A DNA stretch of 64,000 nt from Pseudomonas sp. Teo4. Lineage in GTDB: Bacteria > Pseudomonadota > Gammaproteobacteria > Pseudomonadales > Pseudomonadaceae. The notes below the pieces were generated by a model. The model was not told where the DNA came from, did not search any database, and was given only the letters and a program-made list of their open reading frames with translations. The stretch spans positions 2,232,001 through 2,296,000 of the forward strand of contig NZ_JAXCIL010000002.1 of the NCBI RefSeq assembly GCF_034387475.1, in the 5' to 3' direction. Numbering within the stretch: position 1 is the first letter of the stretch; every line of letters starts with the position of its first letter. The translations under genes and the position numbers were made by a program. Positions 9,190 to 18,360 of the stretch are shown here, in pieces.

Positions 9190-9576
9190 ATGCGAGCCCT
9201 GATCGTTTTAGCCTTGGCGGCCAGCACCGTTGGTTGCACCCGCTGGTCCATGGACCATCATTTGAACAATGCCTACCGTGCTTATGACCGTGGCGATTGC
9301 CAGCGGGTCATGCTCGAGCTGTCGCAGGTCGACCGTACCAGTCGTGCCCGACCGTTCATCCACCCGGAAGTGGCCCTGCTGCGCGGTCAATGCCTGGAGC
9401 GCCAGAAGCTGTTCGTGGATGCTGCCCAGACCTATGAGTACCTGATTCAGCAGTATCCGGGGAACGAGTACGCCTATCGCGCCAAAGCACGTCTGCAGAC
9501 CCTGGAGAAGACCGGCCACTATCGCCTGGGAGACACCGCGGTGGCGAACCCCGTGGGCACTACCCCTTGGCGTTAA
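9190..9576 (+). CDS. Small TPR-like lipoprotein
   Basis: The 128-residue protein begins with a short signal segment MRALIVLALAASTVGC, whose cysteine near residue 16 is a plausible lipidation site. The remainder (LNNAYRAYDRGDCQRVMLELSQ, then HPEVALLRGQCLERQKLFVDAAQTYEYLIQQYPGNEYAYRAKARL) has the helix-pair pattern of tetratricopeptide repeats. Such proteins usually scaffold envelope complexes; no partner is evident here. The start follows AAAGGAGA. The gene stands alone, divergent from pykA. Confidence 0.7.
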   Translation: MRALIVLALAASTVGCTRWSMDHHLNNAYRAYDRGDCQRVMLELSQVDRTSRARPFIHPEVALLRGQCLERQKLFVDAAQTYEYLIQQYPGNEYAYRAKARLQTLEKTGHYRLGDTAVANPVGTTPWR

Positions 9577-9700
9577 CACCAATGTGTCATTTATTTCACG
9601 GGATTTGACACGCGCGTTGGGCTAACCTGTTACCTAGATGTAACAACCACCAGCCAGTCTCTTGCATTCCTGGCATCGGGTACGGACTGCAATTGCGATC

Positions 9701-10060
9701 ATGTACAACCAACGCCATATCGAACGCCATCAGTTGCCTTGTGTACTCAAGGTCTACAACCGTTTTACCGACCAGCAGATCGGCTACCTGGGTAATGCCT
9801 CCGAAGATGGCTTGATGCTGATCAGCCAGCTGCCGGTGCTGGTCGGTCCGGATTTCGAGCTGCAACTGCGACTGCCGCTGGCCGGTGGAGGTCTGCAGTT
9901 CATCAACCTGACCGCCAGCTGCCTGTGGTGCCGAGAAGACCAGACGCCGGGTCACTACGACTCGGGGTTCATGCTGCTGCAGGCCCCACGCGAATACGAC
10001 GAATTCGTCCGTTCATTGCGCGACTATTTCAGTTTCCACCCTGCCAACGCTTCCGCCTGA
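9701..10060 (+). CDS. PilZ-domain protein (candidate c-di-GMP binder)
   Basis: The 119-residue single-domain protein reads MYNQRHIERHQLPCVLKVYNR, then IGYLGNASEDGLMLIS, then LRLPL and CLWCRED. The RHIERH start and NASEDG resemble the RxxxR and (D/N)xSxxG motifs that clamp cyclic di-GMP in PilZ domains, though the RxxxR match is imperfect (RHIER). If binding is retained, the protein would relay c-di-GMP to an unknown target. The ATG at 9701 was chosen over 9662 because the PilZ motif begins there. Confidence 0.75.
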   Translation: MYNQRHIERHQLPCVLKVYNRFTDQQIGYLGNASEDGLMLISQLPVLVGPDFELQLRLPLAGGGLQFINLTASCLWCREDQTPGHYDSGFMLLQAPREYDEFVRSLRDYFSFHPANASA

Positions 10061-10106
10061 GGCAGGGTCCGCTAGAATCGGGGCGACCTCGATACAGGAC
10101 GACCCC

Positions 10107-11543
10107 GTGAGCTCCAGCATCTTCTGGCACGATTACGAAACCACTGGCATCAACCCGCGCTGCGACCGGCCGTTGCAGGTTGCCGGTGTGCGTACCGACC
10201 TCGATCTGAATGAGATCGAAGCGCCCATCAACCTCTATTGCCAGCCCGCTGACGATATCCTGCCGCACCCGGCCGCTTGCCTGGTTACCGGTATCACACC
10301 CGACCAACTGGCCACTCAGGGTTTGTGCGAAGCCGAGTTCATGACCCGCGTGCACGAGCAGCTGGCACGCCCCGGCACCTGTGGCGCGGGCTATAACACC
10401 CTGCGCTTCGACGATGAAGTGACGCGCTACAGCCTTTACCGCAACTTTTTCGACCCGTATGCCCGTGAGTGGCAGGGCGGCAACAGTCGCTGGGACCTGA
10501 TCGACGTGGTGCGCACGGCCTACGCCCTGCGCCCTGAGGGCATCGTCTGGCCGCAGCAGGACGGGCGCACCAGCTTGCGCCTGGAGTTGCTCAGCCAGGC
10601 CAATGGGATTGTCCATGGGCATGCCCACGAAGCACTTTCCGACGTGCGGGCGACGATCGGACTGGCGCGTCTGATTCGCCAGAAACAACCTAAGTTGTAT
10701 GACTGGCTATTCCACTTGCGTAGTAAGCATAAAGTGCTGGAACAGATTCGTTTGTTGCAGCCGCTGGTTCATATATCAGGGCGCTTCTCGGCGGCGCGTC
10801 ACTATCTGGGCGTGGTCCTGCCACTGGGCTGGCACCCGCGCAATCGCAATGCACTGATTGTGTGCGACCTGCATCAGGAAACCCTACCCTTATTAAGGGA
10901 AAGTGCCGAAGTGTTGCGTGAACGCTTGTACACTCGGCATGAAGAGTTGTCAGAAGGACAATTACCGGTACCGCTGAAGTTGGTACAGATCAATCGCTGC
11001 CCGGTGTTGGCGCCGCTATCGGTATTGCGCCCTGCTGATCAACAACGTCTGGGGCTGGACATGGCACTGTTGCAATCCCGTGCCGAAGCGTTGGCCAAGC
11101 AACAGTCCGTTTGGCAAGACAAGCTTGAGCTTATCTATGGCAAGGAAGACTTCGCACCCAGCGAAGACCCTGAACAGCAGTTGTATGACGGTTTCCTCGG
11201 TGACCGAGACCGTCGACTATGTGAGCAAGTTCGTACCCTGGAACCCGCGCAGTTAGGGCATGGCCATTGGATGTTCGACGACCCGCGAATGCCTGAGTTG
11301 TTGTTCCGATATCGGGCGCGAAACTTTCCAGAGACCTTGAACCCACAAGAGCGTCAGCGTTGGTTCGAATTCTGTCAGCAGCGTTTGAGTGACCCGTCGC
11401 AGGGCGCGCCAAACACGCTTGCGGGCTTCGAGCAGGCTCGGCAGGCTGCCTGGGCTGAGGCCGATGAGGCAGGGCGCAAGGTGCTGGACGCCTGGCAGGC
11501 CCATGCCGGGCAACTGCACAAGCGGTTTGAATTGAGCTTGTGA
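10107..11543 (+). CDS. sbcB: Exodeoxyribonuclease I
   Basis: 3'-to-5' single-strand DNA exonuclease involved in recombination and mismatch repair. The 478-residue protein has the DEDD exonuclease signature: FWHDYETTGINP carries the first D-x-E pair, AGYNTLRFDDEVTRY the second acidic motif, and HEALSDVRATIGLARLI the last. An SH3-like and helical C-terminal extension typical of ExoI follows. The start is GTG at 10107. It is followed by an intrinsic terminator at 11554-11583 shared with mvaT. It sits 46 bp after the PilZ gene. Confidence 0.93.
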   Translation: MSSSIFWHDYETTGINPRCDRPLQVAGVRTDLDLNEIEAPINLYCQPADDILPHPAACLVTGITPDQLATQGLCEAEFMTRVHEQLARPGTCGAGYNTLRFDDEVTRYSLYRNFFDPYAREWQGGNSRWDLIDVVRTAYALRPEGIVWPQQDGRTSLRLELLSQANGIVHGHAHEALSDVRATIGLARLIRQKQPKLYDWLFHLRSKHKVLEQIRLLQPLVHISGRFSAARHYLGVVLPLGWHPRNRNALIVCDLHQETLPLLRESAEVLRERLYTRHEELSEGQLPVPLKLVQINRCPVLAPLSVLRPADQQRLGLDMALLQSRAEALAKQQSVWQDKLELIYGKEDFAPSEDPEQQLYDGFLGDRDRRLCEQVRTLEPAQLGHGHWMFDDPRMPELLFRYRARNFPETLNPQERQRWFEFCQQRLSDPSQGAPNTLAGFEQARQAAWAEADEAGRKVLDAWQAHAGQLHKRFELSL

Positions 11544-11553
11544 ATGAACCAAC

Positions 11554-11583
11554 AAAAACGCCGGCAATGAGCCGGCGTTTTTG
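11554..11583. terminator. Bidirectional intrinsic terminator of sbcB and mvaT
   Basis: The stem CGCCGGC / GCCGGCG with loop AATGA is flanked by AAAAA on the left and TTTTTG on the right, so it has a U tract in both directions. It lies between convergent sbcB and mvaT. Confidence 0.85.
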
Positions 11584-11612
11584 TTTGCGAAGCAAGGAAA
11601 CAGTGCGGACTA

Positions 11613-11990
11613 TCAGTCCAGCAGAGTCGCCCAACCTTCAACCACGTCACCACCCCACTTGGCTTTCCATTCTTTCAGGGTCTTGTGGTTGCCGCCTTTG
11701 GTTTCGATCACTTCACCATTGTGCGGGTTCTTGTATTGCTTGACCTTGCGCGCACGCTTGGTGGTAGTGGTTTTAGCCACGGCGCGTGGGCCTTTGCTCA
11801 GTTTCGACTCTGGGTCGAGCAGAGCGATCACGTCGCGCAGCGACTTGGAGTATTCACCCATCAGCGCGCGCAGTTTGCCTTCGAACTCCAGTTCTTGTTT
11901 CAGCTTGTCATCCTGCGACAGGTTGGCCAGACGGGCCTGAAGTTCCTTGATGGCTTCTTCGGTAGCGCGGTATTCGTTGATCAGGGACAT
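11613..11990 (-). CDS. mvaT: MvaT/TurA-family H-NS-like nucleoid protein
   Basis: Xenogeneic silencer and global regulator that coats AT-rich DNA. The 125-residue protein has an N-terminal coiled-coil oligomerisation region (MSLINEYRATEEAIKELQARL) and a C-terminal DNA-binding domain with the near-invariant block RKVKQYKNPHNGEVIETKGG, followed by NHKTLKEWKAKWG. Within P. putida the orthologue is called TurA. AAGGA lies 7 bases before the ATG. Its upstream DNA is conspicuously AT-rich (12000-12125), as expected for a promoter bound by H-NS-like proteins including itself. Confidence 0.92.
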   Translation of the reverse strand: MSLINEYRATEEAIKELQARLANLSQDDKLKQELEFEGKLRALMGEYSKSLRDVIALLDPESKLSKGPRAVAKTTTTKRARKVKQYKNPHNGEVIETKGGNHKTLKEWKAKWGGDVVEGWATLLD

Positions 11991-11999
11991 GGAGTGTTC

Positions 12000-12125
12000 C
12001 TTAATGCGTGTTCAGAAATGTGTGGGCCAATAATAGACAGGCGATACACCCAAGTAAACATATAAATAAGCAATAAACTGTTAATAAGGTTGCGACAACA
12101 TATTTCTTTGGTTAAGAAAAATTCA
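12000..12125. promoter_or_regulatory. AT-rich promoter region of mvaT
   Basis: This 125-bp stretch upstream of mvaT is rich in A/T runs (AACATATAAATAAGCAATAAACTG, TATTTCTTTGG, AAGAAAAATTCACAAAA), in strong contrast with the surrounding GC-rich DNA. It probably contains the mvaT promoter and an autoregulatory MvaT binding tract. The assignment rests on composition and position only. Confidence 0.5.
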
Positions 12126-12270
12126 CAAAACTCCCGACCCGATGACGGTACTGCCATTGGAGGTGGCATAAGGGTGGCGCAGCCTCTGGAGGGCAGTACG
12201 CGATGAATACTGCGTTTTTGCTGGTGTGCCGCCAGAATGAGCGCCTTTGCGAAGTTCTGGAGTCTTATTC

Positions 12271-13122
12271 ATGCGCACCTATCGTCTGGTGATCGCCTGC
12301 CCCGACCGTGTTGGCATCGTGGCGAAAGTCAGTAATTTCCTGGCCTTGTACAACGGCTGGATCAACGAAGCCAGCCACCACTCCGACGAGCAGAGTGGCT
12401 GGTTCTTCATGCGCCATGAAATCCGTGCCGAATCGCTGCCGTTCGGTATTGACGCCTTCCGTGAGGCGTTCGCGCCAATCGCCGAAGAGTTCTCCATGAC
12501 CTGGCGTATTACCGATTCGGCGCAGAAGAAGCGCGTGGTGTTGATGGCGAGCCGCGAATCCCACTGCCTGGCCGACTTGCTGCACCGCTGGCACACCGAC
12601 GAACTGGATTGCGAGATCCCTTGCGTTATCTCCAACCACAACGACCTGCGCAGCATGGTCGAGTGGCACGGCATTCCGTTCTTCCATGTGCCGGTCGACC
12701 CCAAGGACAAGGCGCCAGCCTTCGCCGAAGTGTCGCGTCTGGTTCAGGAACATGCCGCTGATGTGGTGGTGCTGGCCCGCTACATGCAAATCCTGCCGCC
12801 GCAACTGTGCCGGGATTACGCTGAAAAAGTGATCAACATCCACCACAGCTTCCTGCCGTCGTTCGTCGGTGCCAAGCCTTACCACCAGGCAGCGCTGCGA
12901 GGCGTGAAACTGATCGGTGCAACCTGCCACTACGTCACCGAAGAGCTGGATGCCGGCCCGATCATCGAGCAGGACGTGGTTCGTGTGAGCCACGCCGACA
13001 GCATCGAAGACATGGTTCGCTTCGGCCGTGACGTCGAGAAGATGGTGCTGGCCCGCGGCCTGCGCTATCACCTGGAAGACCGCGTGCTGGTGCACGGTAA
13101 CAAAACCGTGGTGTTTGACTGA
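12271..13122 (+). CDS. purU: Formyltetrahydrofolate deformylase
   Basis: This enzyme hydrolyses 10-formyl-tetrahydrofolate to formate and tetrahydrofolate, balancing one-carbon pools. The 283-residue protein has an N-terminal ACT domain (YRLVIACPDRVGIVAKVSNFL) and a formyltransferase domain with VLMASRESHCLADLL, the catalytic block NIHHSFLPSFVGAKPYHQA and GATCHYVTEELDAGPIIEQD. The ATG at 12271 follows TGGAG. A small hypothetical gene follows after 15 bp. Confidence 0.93.
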   Translation: MRTYRLVIACPDRVGIVAKVSNFLALYNGWINEASHHSDEQSGWFFMRHEIRAESLPFGIDAFREAFAPIAEEFSMTWRITDSAQKKRVVLMASRESHCLADLLHRWHTDELDCEIPCVISNHNDLRSMVEWHGIPFFHVPVDPKDKAPAFAEVSRLVQEHAADVVVLARYMQILPPQLCRDYAEKVINIHHSFLPSFVGAKPYHQAALRGVKLIGATCHYVTEELDAGPIIEQDVVRVSHADSIEDMVRFGRDVEKMVLARGLRYHLEDRVLVHGNKTVVFD

Positions 13123-13137
13123 TAACGGGGGTGGCCA

Positions 13138-13371
13138 ATGGCAGATCCGCGTGACAAGGCGGGTGCTTCGGCACCGCCGACGCTCGGTGAGGGTTGCCTG
13201 GCCCGCTACGACCCCGAGGCCCTGAGCGACGACGACGGCACCGAGTTTCTCGGTGCTGCCGAACTCTGGCAGCAGCTCAATCCGCCTGACCCCGCCAGCG
13301 CGCCAGTAGAGGGCGTGCCAGCAGGCATACGAACACCGGCCCACCGGCAAGCAAGTAAAAGTAGTAAGTGA
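13138..13371 (+). CDS. Small hypothetical protein downstream of purU
   Basis: The 77-residue polar, acidic protein reads MADPRDKAGASAPPTLGEG...YDPEALSDDDGTEFLGAAELWQQLNPPD. No family was recognised. It begins 15 bp after purU with a GGGGGTGG ribosome site. Its last 95 bases overlap the 3' end of the convergent YbhN-like gene, so the last 30 residues may be read-through rather than conserved sequence. Confidence 0.5.
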   Translation: MADPRDKAGASAPPTLGEGCLARYDPEALSDDDGTEFLGAAELWQQLNPPDPASAPVEGVPAGIRTPAHRQASKSSK

Positions 13372-14267
13372 CTGCCCGCCAGATCAGCACTGCTGCCGCA
13401 GCGGTCGAACTACCGACCAGGGGTGTCAGCAAACTCGCCGACGTCAGCTCTGCTGCTCCGGCCCCGCCTGGCAGCAAGCTGACCTGACCGGCGCTGAGCG
13501 AAAGCATCTGCACCAGAAAGCTTGGTATCCACGAAAGCTCCACGCCTAACCCCGCAGTACCAGGAACAGTACGCTGTAGCGTAGGCCCCAGTGCGCGCAG
13601 GTAAGGGTGAACACCAATGCCAGCGTGCGTTTGGGCAGGCGCCAGGTCTGAGCCAGCGCCTGGATGAAGTGCAGCAGCTTGCGAGTCCAGCACTGTCGAC
13701 GTTGCCTGGCGATGCCGAGGCGCCTGAGCCACTGCCCATTGAAGCGCATCACCCGGCGTCGGTATCGCAGTAATCCGGCCACCAGTGCCAGTGCCACGCA
13801 TAGCAGCAGTGCACTGCCCAACAGCATGCTTTCCTGGCTGTGTCCGAGGCGGTGAAACATCGCATACCCGGCGATGGCCAGCATGGCGCAAAAGAAAAAC
13901 ACCAGGTCGTTCAACTGATCCATGGCAAACACCGCCCCGCTGCGCGCCGGGCCGATGCGGTCATGGGCCAGCAATGCCATCAGTGTCAGTGGCCCGCCGC
14001 TTCCGCCAGGCGTGGTGCAGATCGCGAATTCGGTGGCCATCACCACGCCCAGGCTGCGTAGGCGGCCAATCTTCGTGCCGTGCTGGCCCAACAGAAGGCG
14101 TAGGCGCACTGCGTTGATAACCCAGCACAGTATGATCATGCCAAGTAGCGTCAGCATCAGTTCGGGGCAAAGGCTCGCAGCCTTGGTAGCAGTTCGCTGC
14201 CGCCCAGCAGTACCGGCACCAGCACTGCCAGCAGCAGGGCCATAACCAGCCAGCCGAGGCGGCTCAT
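13277..14267 (-). pseudogene. YbhN/UPF0104-type multi-pass membrane protein, two frameshifts (probable sequencing errors)
   Basis: Integral membrane protein of the lysylphosphatidylglycerol synthetase/YbhN family; relatives move or modify glycerolipids. Fragments in three frames join into about 330 residues: MSRLGWLVMALLLAVLVPVLL..., then MLTLLGMIILCWVINAVRLRLL...EFAICTTPGGSGGP..., then GVELSWIPSFLVQMLSLSAG...LLPGGAGAAELTSASLL. EFAICTTPGGSGGP and the LLPGGAGAAE segment are the typical PGGxG motifs. The breaks fall at the G run 14164-14167 and the C run 13550-13553; one extra base in each restores the frame. The start overlaps the deacetylase stop (ATGA), so it is the last gene of a three-gene operon. 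Confidence 0.7.
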
Positions 14268-15026
14268 GGGGTTACCTGGCGCTCCAGCCAGCTCGACTTG
14301 GTCAAGGGTTCGCGGCCTTCGGTCAGCAGGGTTTCGAGGGTGTGCAGCCAGTACTGTCGTGAGGCGCGATGGCGCAGGTCCACTGGGTGCAAGCCCAGGC
14401 GCAGTGTGTCTGCGTCGCGCCAACGTCGGCATTGCCAGTCGCACACCAGTCGCGACAGCCCTCGGCGCCAGGCGCTGCGGGCGCTCCATACCAAACCGGG
14501 GCCGGGATGGCGGTGAACTCCGGCAAGCGGTAAAGGTGCTGCGCTGTGCTGGTGTAGCGCAGCGGCAGATGGCGCAGGGCCTGGCGGGTGCCTTCGCTCA
14601 TCAGCCAGGCAGGTGCGACGAAGCCTGCCACTGGCCAGCCTTGCTGTTGGAAAAGCGCCAAGCCGCTTTCCAGGCGTTGCAGGGCTTGTTGCCGGTCGAG
14701 GCGGTAGAATTCGCCTTCGTGGGTATAGATGCGGCGCATGAAGTACTCGGCGGGGCTACGCGGTGGCGGCCGTCGTCGGCATGGTAGAAGCCATGCAATG
14801 CCAGTTCATCTCCCCGTGCCAGGCGACGTTCCAGCACTCGGCAGAATGTCGGCGAGCGGGACAGCAGGTTGCGATGGTGAAAGTCCGGCACCACCAGCCA
14901 GGTCATGGGCACATTGCCCAGTTCGTCGACGGCCTGGATGAACGGTTGATAGTCGGGCCAGGTTTCGGGCGCGATGTCGTGCAGCACCAACATCAGGCTG
15001 CGCCTTGTGCCGCCGCTTTCAGCCAT
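14264..15026 (-). pseudogene. Polysaccharide deacetylase-like (DUF2334-type) protein, two frameshifts (probable sequencing errors)
   Basis: Carbohydrate-esterase-4-like fold. It starts MAESGGTRRSLMLVLHDIAPETW (the HD pair is metal-binding in this family) and continues VPMTWLVVPDFHHR...GDELALHGFYHADDG and EYFMRRIYTHEGEFYRLD. The frame breaks at the G run 14752-14755, where one more base links GRHRVAPAEYFMRR. It breaks again at the G run 14498-14501, linking AIPAPGLVWSARSAWRRG. The repaired length is about 254 residues. The start overlaps the glycosyltransferase stop, and the stop overlaps the YbhN-like start. The substrate is unknown, probably a glycan made by the upstream glycosyltransferase. 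Confidence 0.7.
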
Positions 15027-16140
15027 GGGCCCGTACCTGTGGCGAGTGGCCGAGCACGGCCTGGTAGTGCTGCAGCAGGCCGCCCACCACGTTGTCCCAC
15101 GAATAGTGTTGCTCTGCCTGGAAACGCGCCTGAATGCCCAGGTTGTGCACGCCAACCTCGAACACCTCGCGTACGGCGTTGGCCATGGCCTGGCCGTCGT
15201 TGGGGCGACACAGGCGCCCGCACCGGTCGTTGATGATTTCACCGAATGCCCCGGCGCGCACCGCGACCACCGGGGTTGCGCTGGCCATCGCTTCGAGTAT
15301 CACCAGGCCGAAGGTTTCCTGATCGCCAGCGTGCACCAGCAGGTCGGCACTGGCCATCAGCCTGGCGACTTCATGGGGCGGGCAGAATCGGTCGATCACA
15401 CTGACATTGGCTGGCACATTGGCTGGCATGTTCGAGCCTACCAACAGCAAGTGGTACGGGCGGCCCAGGTGTTCGATGCAGTCGAGCAACACCGGCAGGT
15501 TCTTTTCCCGTGAACCGCGCCCCGCATAGATCAGCAGGCGGCTGGTGTCGGGAATGCCGAGTTCGGCTTTCAGGTGCGGGTCGCGGTGGTCGGGGCTGAA
15601 GGTCGTCAAATCGACACCGAGCCGCTGTACATGGACATTTTGCACGCCCAGGCGGCGTAGTTTGTCGGCCATGACTTGGCTCGGTGCCAGCACTCGGTCG
15701 AAGTTGCCATACAACTTGCTTATATAGGCTTCGACATTGGGGGTGAACCAGTTGCCCATGCGATTGCTGACCAGCAGGGGCAGGTCGGAATGATAGAAGC
15801 CGATCACCGGCACATCGAGCTTGCGCCGCGCTTCGAGGGCTGCCCAGGCGGTCAGGTACGGGTCGCCCACCTCGATCAGGTTGGGCTTGAGACGGCGAAG
15901 CACGTTGCACCAAGGGGCGAGACGCACCGGGAAACGGTAGCCGTTGCCAAAGGGCAGGGGCGGTGCTGGCACCTGGTAGATACCGTTGGTATGGCTGGCG
16001 CTGGCTCCGGGGATCAGCAGGCTGTGGCGCACGCCCGGGATAGCGTCTAGACGGTGGTGTTTGGCATCAAGATAGGTCCGCACGCCGCCACTGGCCGGGG
16101 CGTAGAACATGGTGATGTCAGCGATGTGCACGATCAGCAT
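15019..16140 (-). CDS. GT4-type glycosyltransferase
   Basis: GT-B fold glycosyltransferase. The 373-residue protein reads MLIVHIADITMFYAPASGGVRTYLDAK (acceptor domain with the GGV loop), then LLIYAGRGSREKNLPVLLDCIEHLG, then the donor-site block HAGDQETFGLVILEAMASATPVVAV with the family E-x7-E pair. The ATG at 16140 was chosen because conserved sequence starts there, although GGAGG is very close; the alternative TTG at 16179 adds 13 polar residues. It is the first gene of the operon with the deacetylase and the YbhN-like protein. The sugar and acceptor are unknown. Confidence 0.8.
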   Translation of the reverse strand: MLIVHIADITMFYAPASGGVRTYLDAKHHRLDAIPGVRHSLLIPGASASHTNGIYQVPAPPLPFGNGYRFPVRLAPWCNVLRRLKPNLIEVGDPYLTAWAALEARRKLDVPVIGFYHSDLPLLVSNRMGNWFTPNVEAYISKLYGNFDRVLAPSQVMADKLRRLGVQNVHVQRLGVDLTTFSPDHRDPHLKAELGIPDTSRLLIYAGRGSREKNLPVLLDCIEHLGRPYHLLLVGSNMPANVPANVSVIDRFCPPHEVARLMASADLLVHAGDQETFGLVILEAMASATPVVAVRAGAFGEIINDRCGRLCRPNDGQAMANAVREVFEVGVHNLGIQARFQAEQHYSWDNVVGGLLQHYQAVLGHSPQVRAHG

Positions 16141-16273
16141 CCCTCCGGGATCGTCCTCGGGTGTGTCATCCGGCTGCAACGGGCCGACGATGACGCGCCT
16201 AAAGGTTGACCTTTTAGAAGGATAGTTTGTTCGATCGGGGTAGGGTGGCCGCAGCTGGCGCGCTGCAGGCTGG

Positions 16274-16306
16274 AGGAACAGGCAGGTGGGGGCTCTGCCT
16301 GTTCCT
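16274..16306 (-). terminator. Hairpin downstream of the chemoreceptor gene
   Basis: The arms AGGAACAGGCAG (16274-16285) and CTGCCTGTTCCT (16295-16306) form a perfect 12-bp stem with a 9-base loop. It lies just after the chemoreceptor stop at 16318. There is no strong U tract. Confidence 0.65.
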
Positions 16307-16317
16307 GCCGTTGGCGG

Positions 16318-18192
16318 TCAGATGCGGAAGGTGCCGACCAGGTGCTTGAGGCGGCTGGCCTGCTGCTCCAGGTCCGAGCATGCACGCAGGGTGGCCTGCA
16401 GGTTCTCGACGCCCTCCTGGTTGAGCATGTTGATTTCGTTGATGTCCATGTTGATCGAGTCGACCACGGCAGTCTGCTCCTCGGTGGCGGTGGCCACCGA
16501 CTGGTTCATGCCGTCGATCTCACCGATGCGCACGGTCACGCTGTCCAGGCGTTCGCCGGCCTGGTTGGCGATTTCCATGCTGTCCTGGCTGTGGCGTTGG
16601 CTTTGGCCCATGGTGTCCACCGATTCGCGGGCGCCGACCTGCAGCTCCTCGATCATGGTCTGTACCTGCTGCGCCGACTCTTGCGTGCGGTGGGCCAGGT
16701 TGCGTACTTCATCGGCCACCACGGCAAAGCCTCGGCCAGCCTCGCCGGCTCGGGCGGCTTCGATTGCCGCATTGAGCGCCAGCAGGTTGGTCTGCTGGGA
16801 AATGCTGGTGATCACTTCGAGGATCTGGCCGATGTTCACGGTCTTGCTGTTGAGCGTCTCGATGTGCGCGCTGGAGCTGACGATCAGGTCGGACAGGCGG
16901 TTCATCGCCGCGATGTTGCGCTCCACCACTTGCTGGCCTTCTTCGGCCAGCAGGCGCGCGGAGCTTGCGTGTTGCGACGCTTGGGCCGCGTTGCCGGCGA
17001 TCTCCTGGGCGGCGGCGCCCAGTTCGTTGATGGCGGCGGCGACGCTGTTGGTGCGGTTGGACTGCTCGTCGGAGTTGGCCATCGAGGAGTTCGATGCGCT
17101 GATCACCCGCAAGGCCACTTCGTTGACCTGCTCGGTGGCCGAGGACACTTCACGGATGGAGCTGTGGATACGTTCGACGAAGCGGTTGAAGGCGGTGCCA
17201 AGAACACCGAACTCGTCGTGATTGTGGATTTTCAGGCGCTTGGTCAGGTCGCCTTCGCCTTCGGCGATGTCTTCCATCGCCCGGGTCATGGTGAGCAGCG
17301 GTTGCATCAGGGCGCGGATCAGCAGACCGAGCAGACCGATGATGATCACCACCGCAACCACCGTGGCGATGACTGCCGAAGTGCGGAAGGTGCTGAGCAT
17401 GGCGAAGGCTTTCTGCTTGTCCACCGACAGGCCGATGTACCAGTTTGCCGACGGCAGGCCCTTGATCGGGGTGAAGGTCAGCAAGCGGGCCTGGCCATTG
17501 GCATCGACTTCGGTCAGCTCACCGGACAGCTTCGGCGTGCGCTGCGGGAACAGGTCCGACAGCGACTTCATCACCAGTTCTTTGTCCGGGTGAACCAGGA
17601 TCTTGCCCTGGTCGTTGACCAGGAAGGCGTAGCCCATGCCGCCAAAGTTCAGCGAATTGATGATTTGTACCAGGCCATCGAGGGCCAGGTCGCCGCCCAC
17701 CACACCGACGCTGCTGGAAACCTTGCTGAGGATGCCGATGACCATCTTGTTGGTGGTCATGTCGATGTACGGTTCGGTCAGGATCGCGCCGGAGGCGTTC
17801 ATGCCGTCTTTGTACCAAGGGCGGGTACGTGGATCGTAGCCGTCGGGCATCTTGGAGTCGGGGCGGACACTGAAGCCGCCATCGACCTTGCCCAGGTAAA
17901 CGGTCAGGAAGCTGGAAATCAGGGCATTTTGGCCCATCAGGGTTTCGGCCTTGGTCGGCTCCTGGGCAATGTTCTGGGCCAGGTTCTCCACCAGTTTTAT
18001 ACGACCTTCGAACAGGTTGCGAATATTGGTCGAAGTGGATTCGCCCATTTCAGCCAGATAATTCTCCAGATTCTCCCGGATCGCATTACGCTGGAGGTAA
18101 TCGTTGTAGAGGGTGAACAGGCTGAAGGCGAGTATCACGATCAGTGAGGCTGCCAAAAGGATCTTGTGGCTGAAACGAAGGCTTTTGTTCAT
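16318..18192 (-). CDS. mcpG: Methyl-accepting chemotaxis protein with dCache ligand domain
   Basis: Transmembrane chemoreceptor of 624 residues: TM1 ([19 protein letters not shown]), periplasmic dCache_1 domain (about 35-270), TM2 ([19 protein letters not shown]), HAMP, and a signalling domain with the hairpin tip [39 protein letters not shown]. The ligand domain carries Y-x4-R-x-W-Y (YDPRTRPWY), then PYID, then GGD, the pattern reported for amino-acid and GABA-binding dCache receptors of the PctA type. The symbol is proposed because the KT2440 receptor at what I recall as the same position is McpG (GABA); this was not verified. A C-terminal pentapeptide for CheR is absent. Confidence 0.85.
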   Translation of the reverse strand: MNKSLRFSHKILLAASLIVILAFSLFTLYNDYLQRNAIRENLENYLAEMGESTSTNIRNLFEGRIKLVENLAQNIAQEPTKAETLMGQNALISSFLTVYLGKVDGGFSVRPDSKMPDGYDPRTRPWYKDGMNASGAILTEPYIDMTTNKMVIGILSKVSSSVGVVGGDLALDGLVQIINSLNFGGMGYAFLVNDQGKILVHPDKELVMKSLSDLFPQRTPKLSGELTEVDANGQARLLTFTPIKGLPSANWYIGLSVDKQKAFAMLSTFRTSAVIATVVAVVIIIGLLGLLIRALMQPLLTMTRAMEDIAEGEGDLTKRLKIHNHDEFGVLGTAFNRFVERIHSSIREVSSATEQVNEVALRVISASNSSMANSDEQSNRTNSVAAAINELGAAAQEIAGNAAQASQHASSARLLAEEGQQVVERNIAAMNRLSDLIVSSSAHIETLNSKTVNIGQILEVITSISQQTNLLALNAAIEAARAGEAGRGFAVVADEVRNLAHRTQESAQQVQTMIEELQVGARESVDTMGQSQRHSQDSMEIANQAGERLDSVTVRIGEIDGMNQSVATATEEQTAVVDSINMDINEINMLNQEGVENLQATLRACSDLEQQASRLKHLVGTFRI

Positions 18193-18360
18193 GGCGTAAT
18201 CGGTTCCGCTAAGGTTTTTATCGGGCGTTCGCACGAATACAGCAGTAAAACAGTGCAACATCCCGGAAAGTCCCTTTTCGGTTGTTCCTGCTTTTAAGGC
18301 GAATAACACCTAGGTTTATCGGCCGATATAGGTTGAAGCTTGAGTAGAGGATGAAAGAAC

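Noticed and set aside
13138..13371. The small gene after purU as a frameshifted remnant
   Set aside because: No homology in another frame was seen, so there is no evidence of a break; it is kept as a hypothetical gene.
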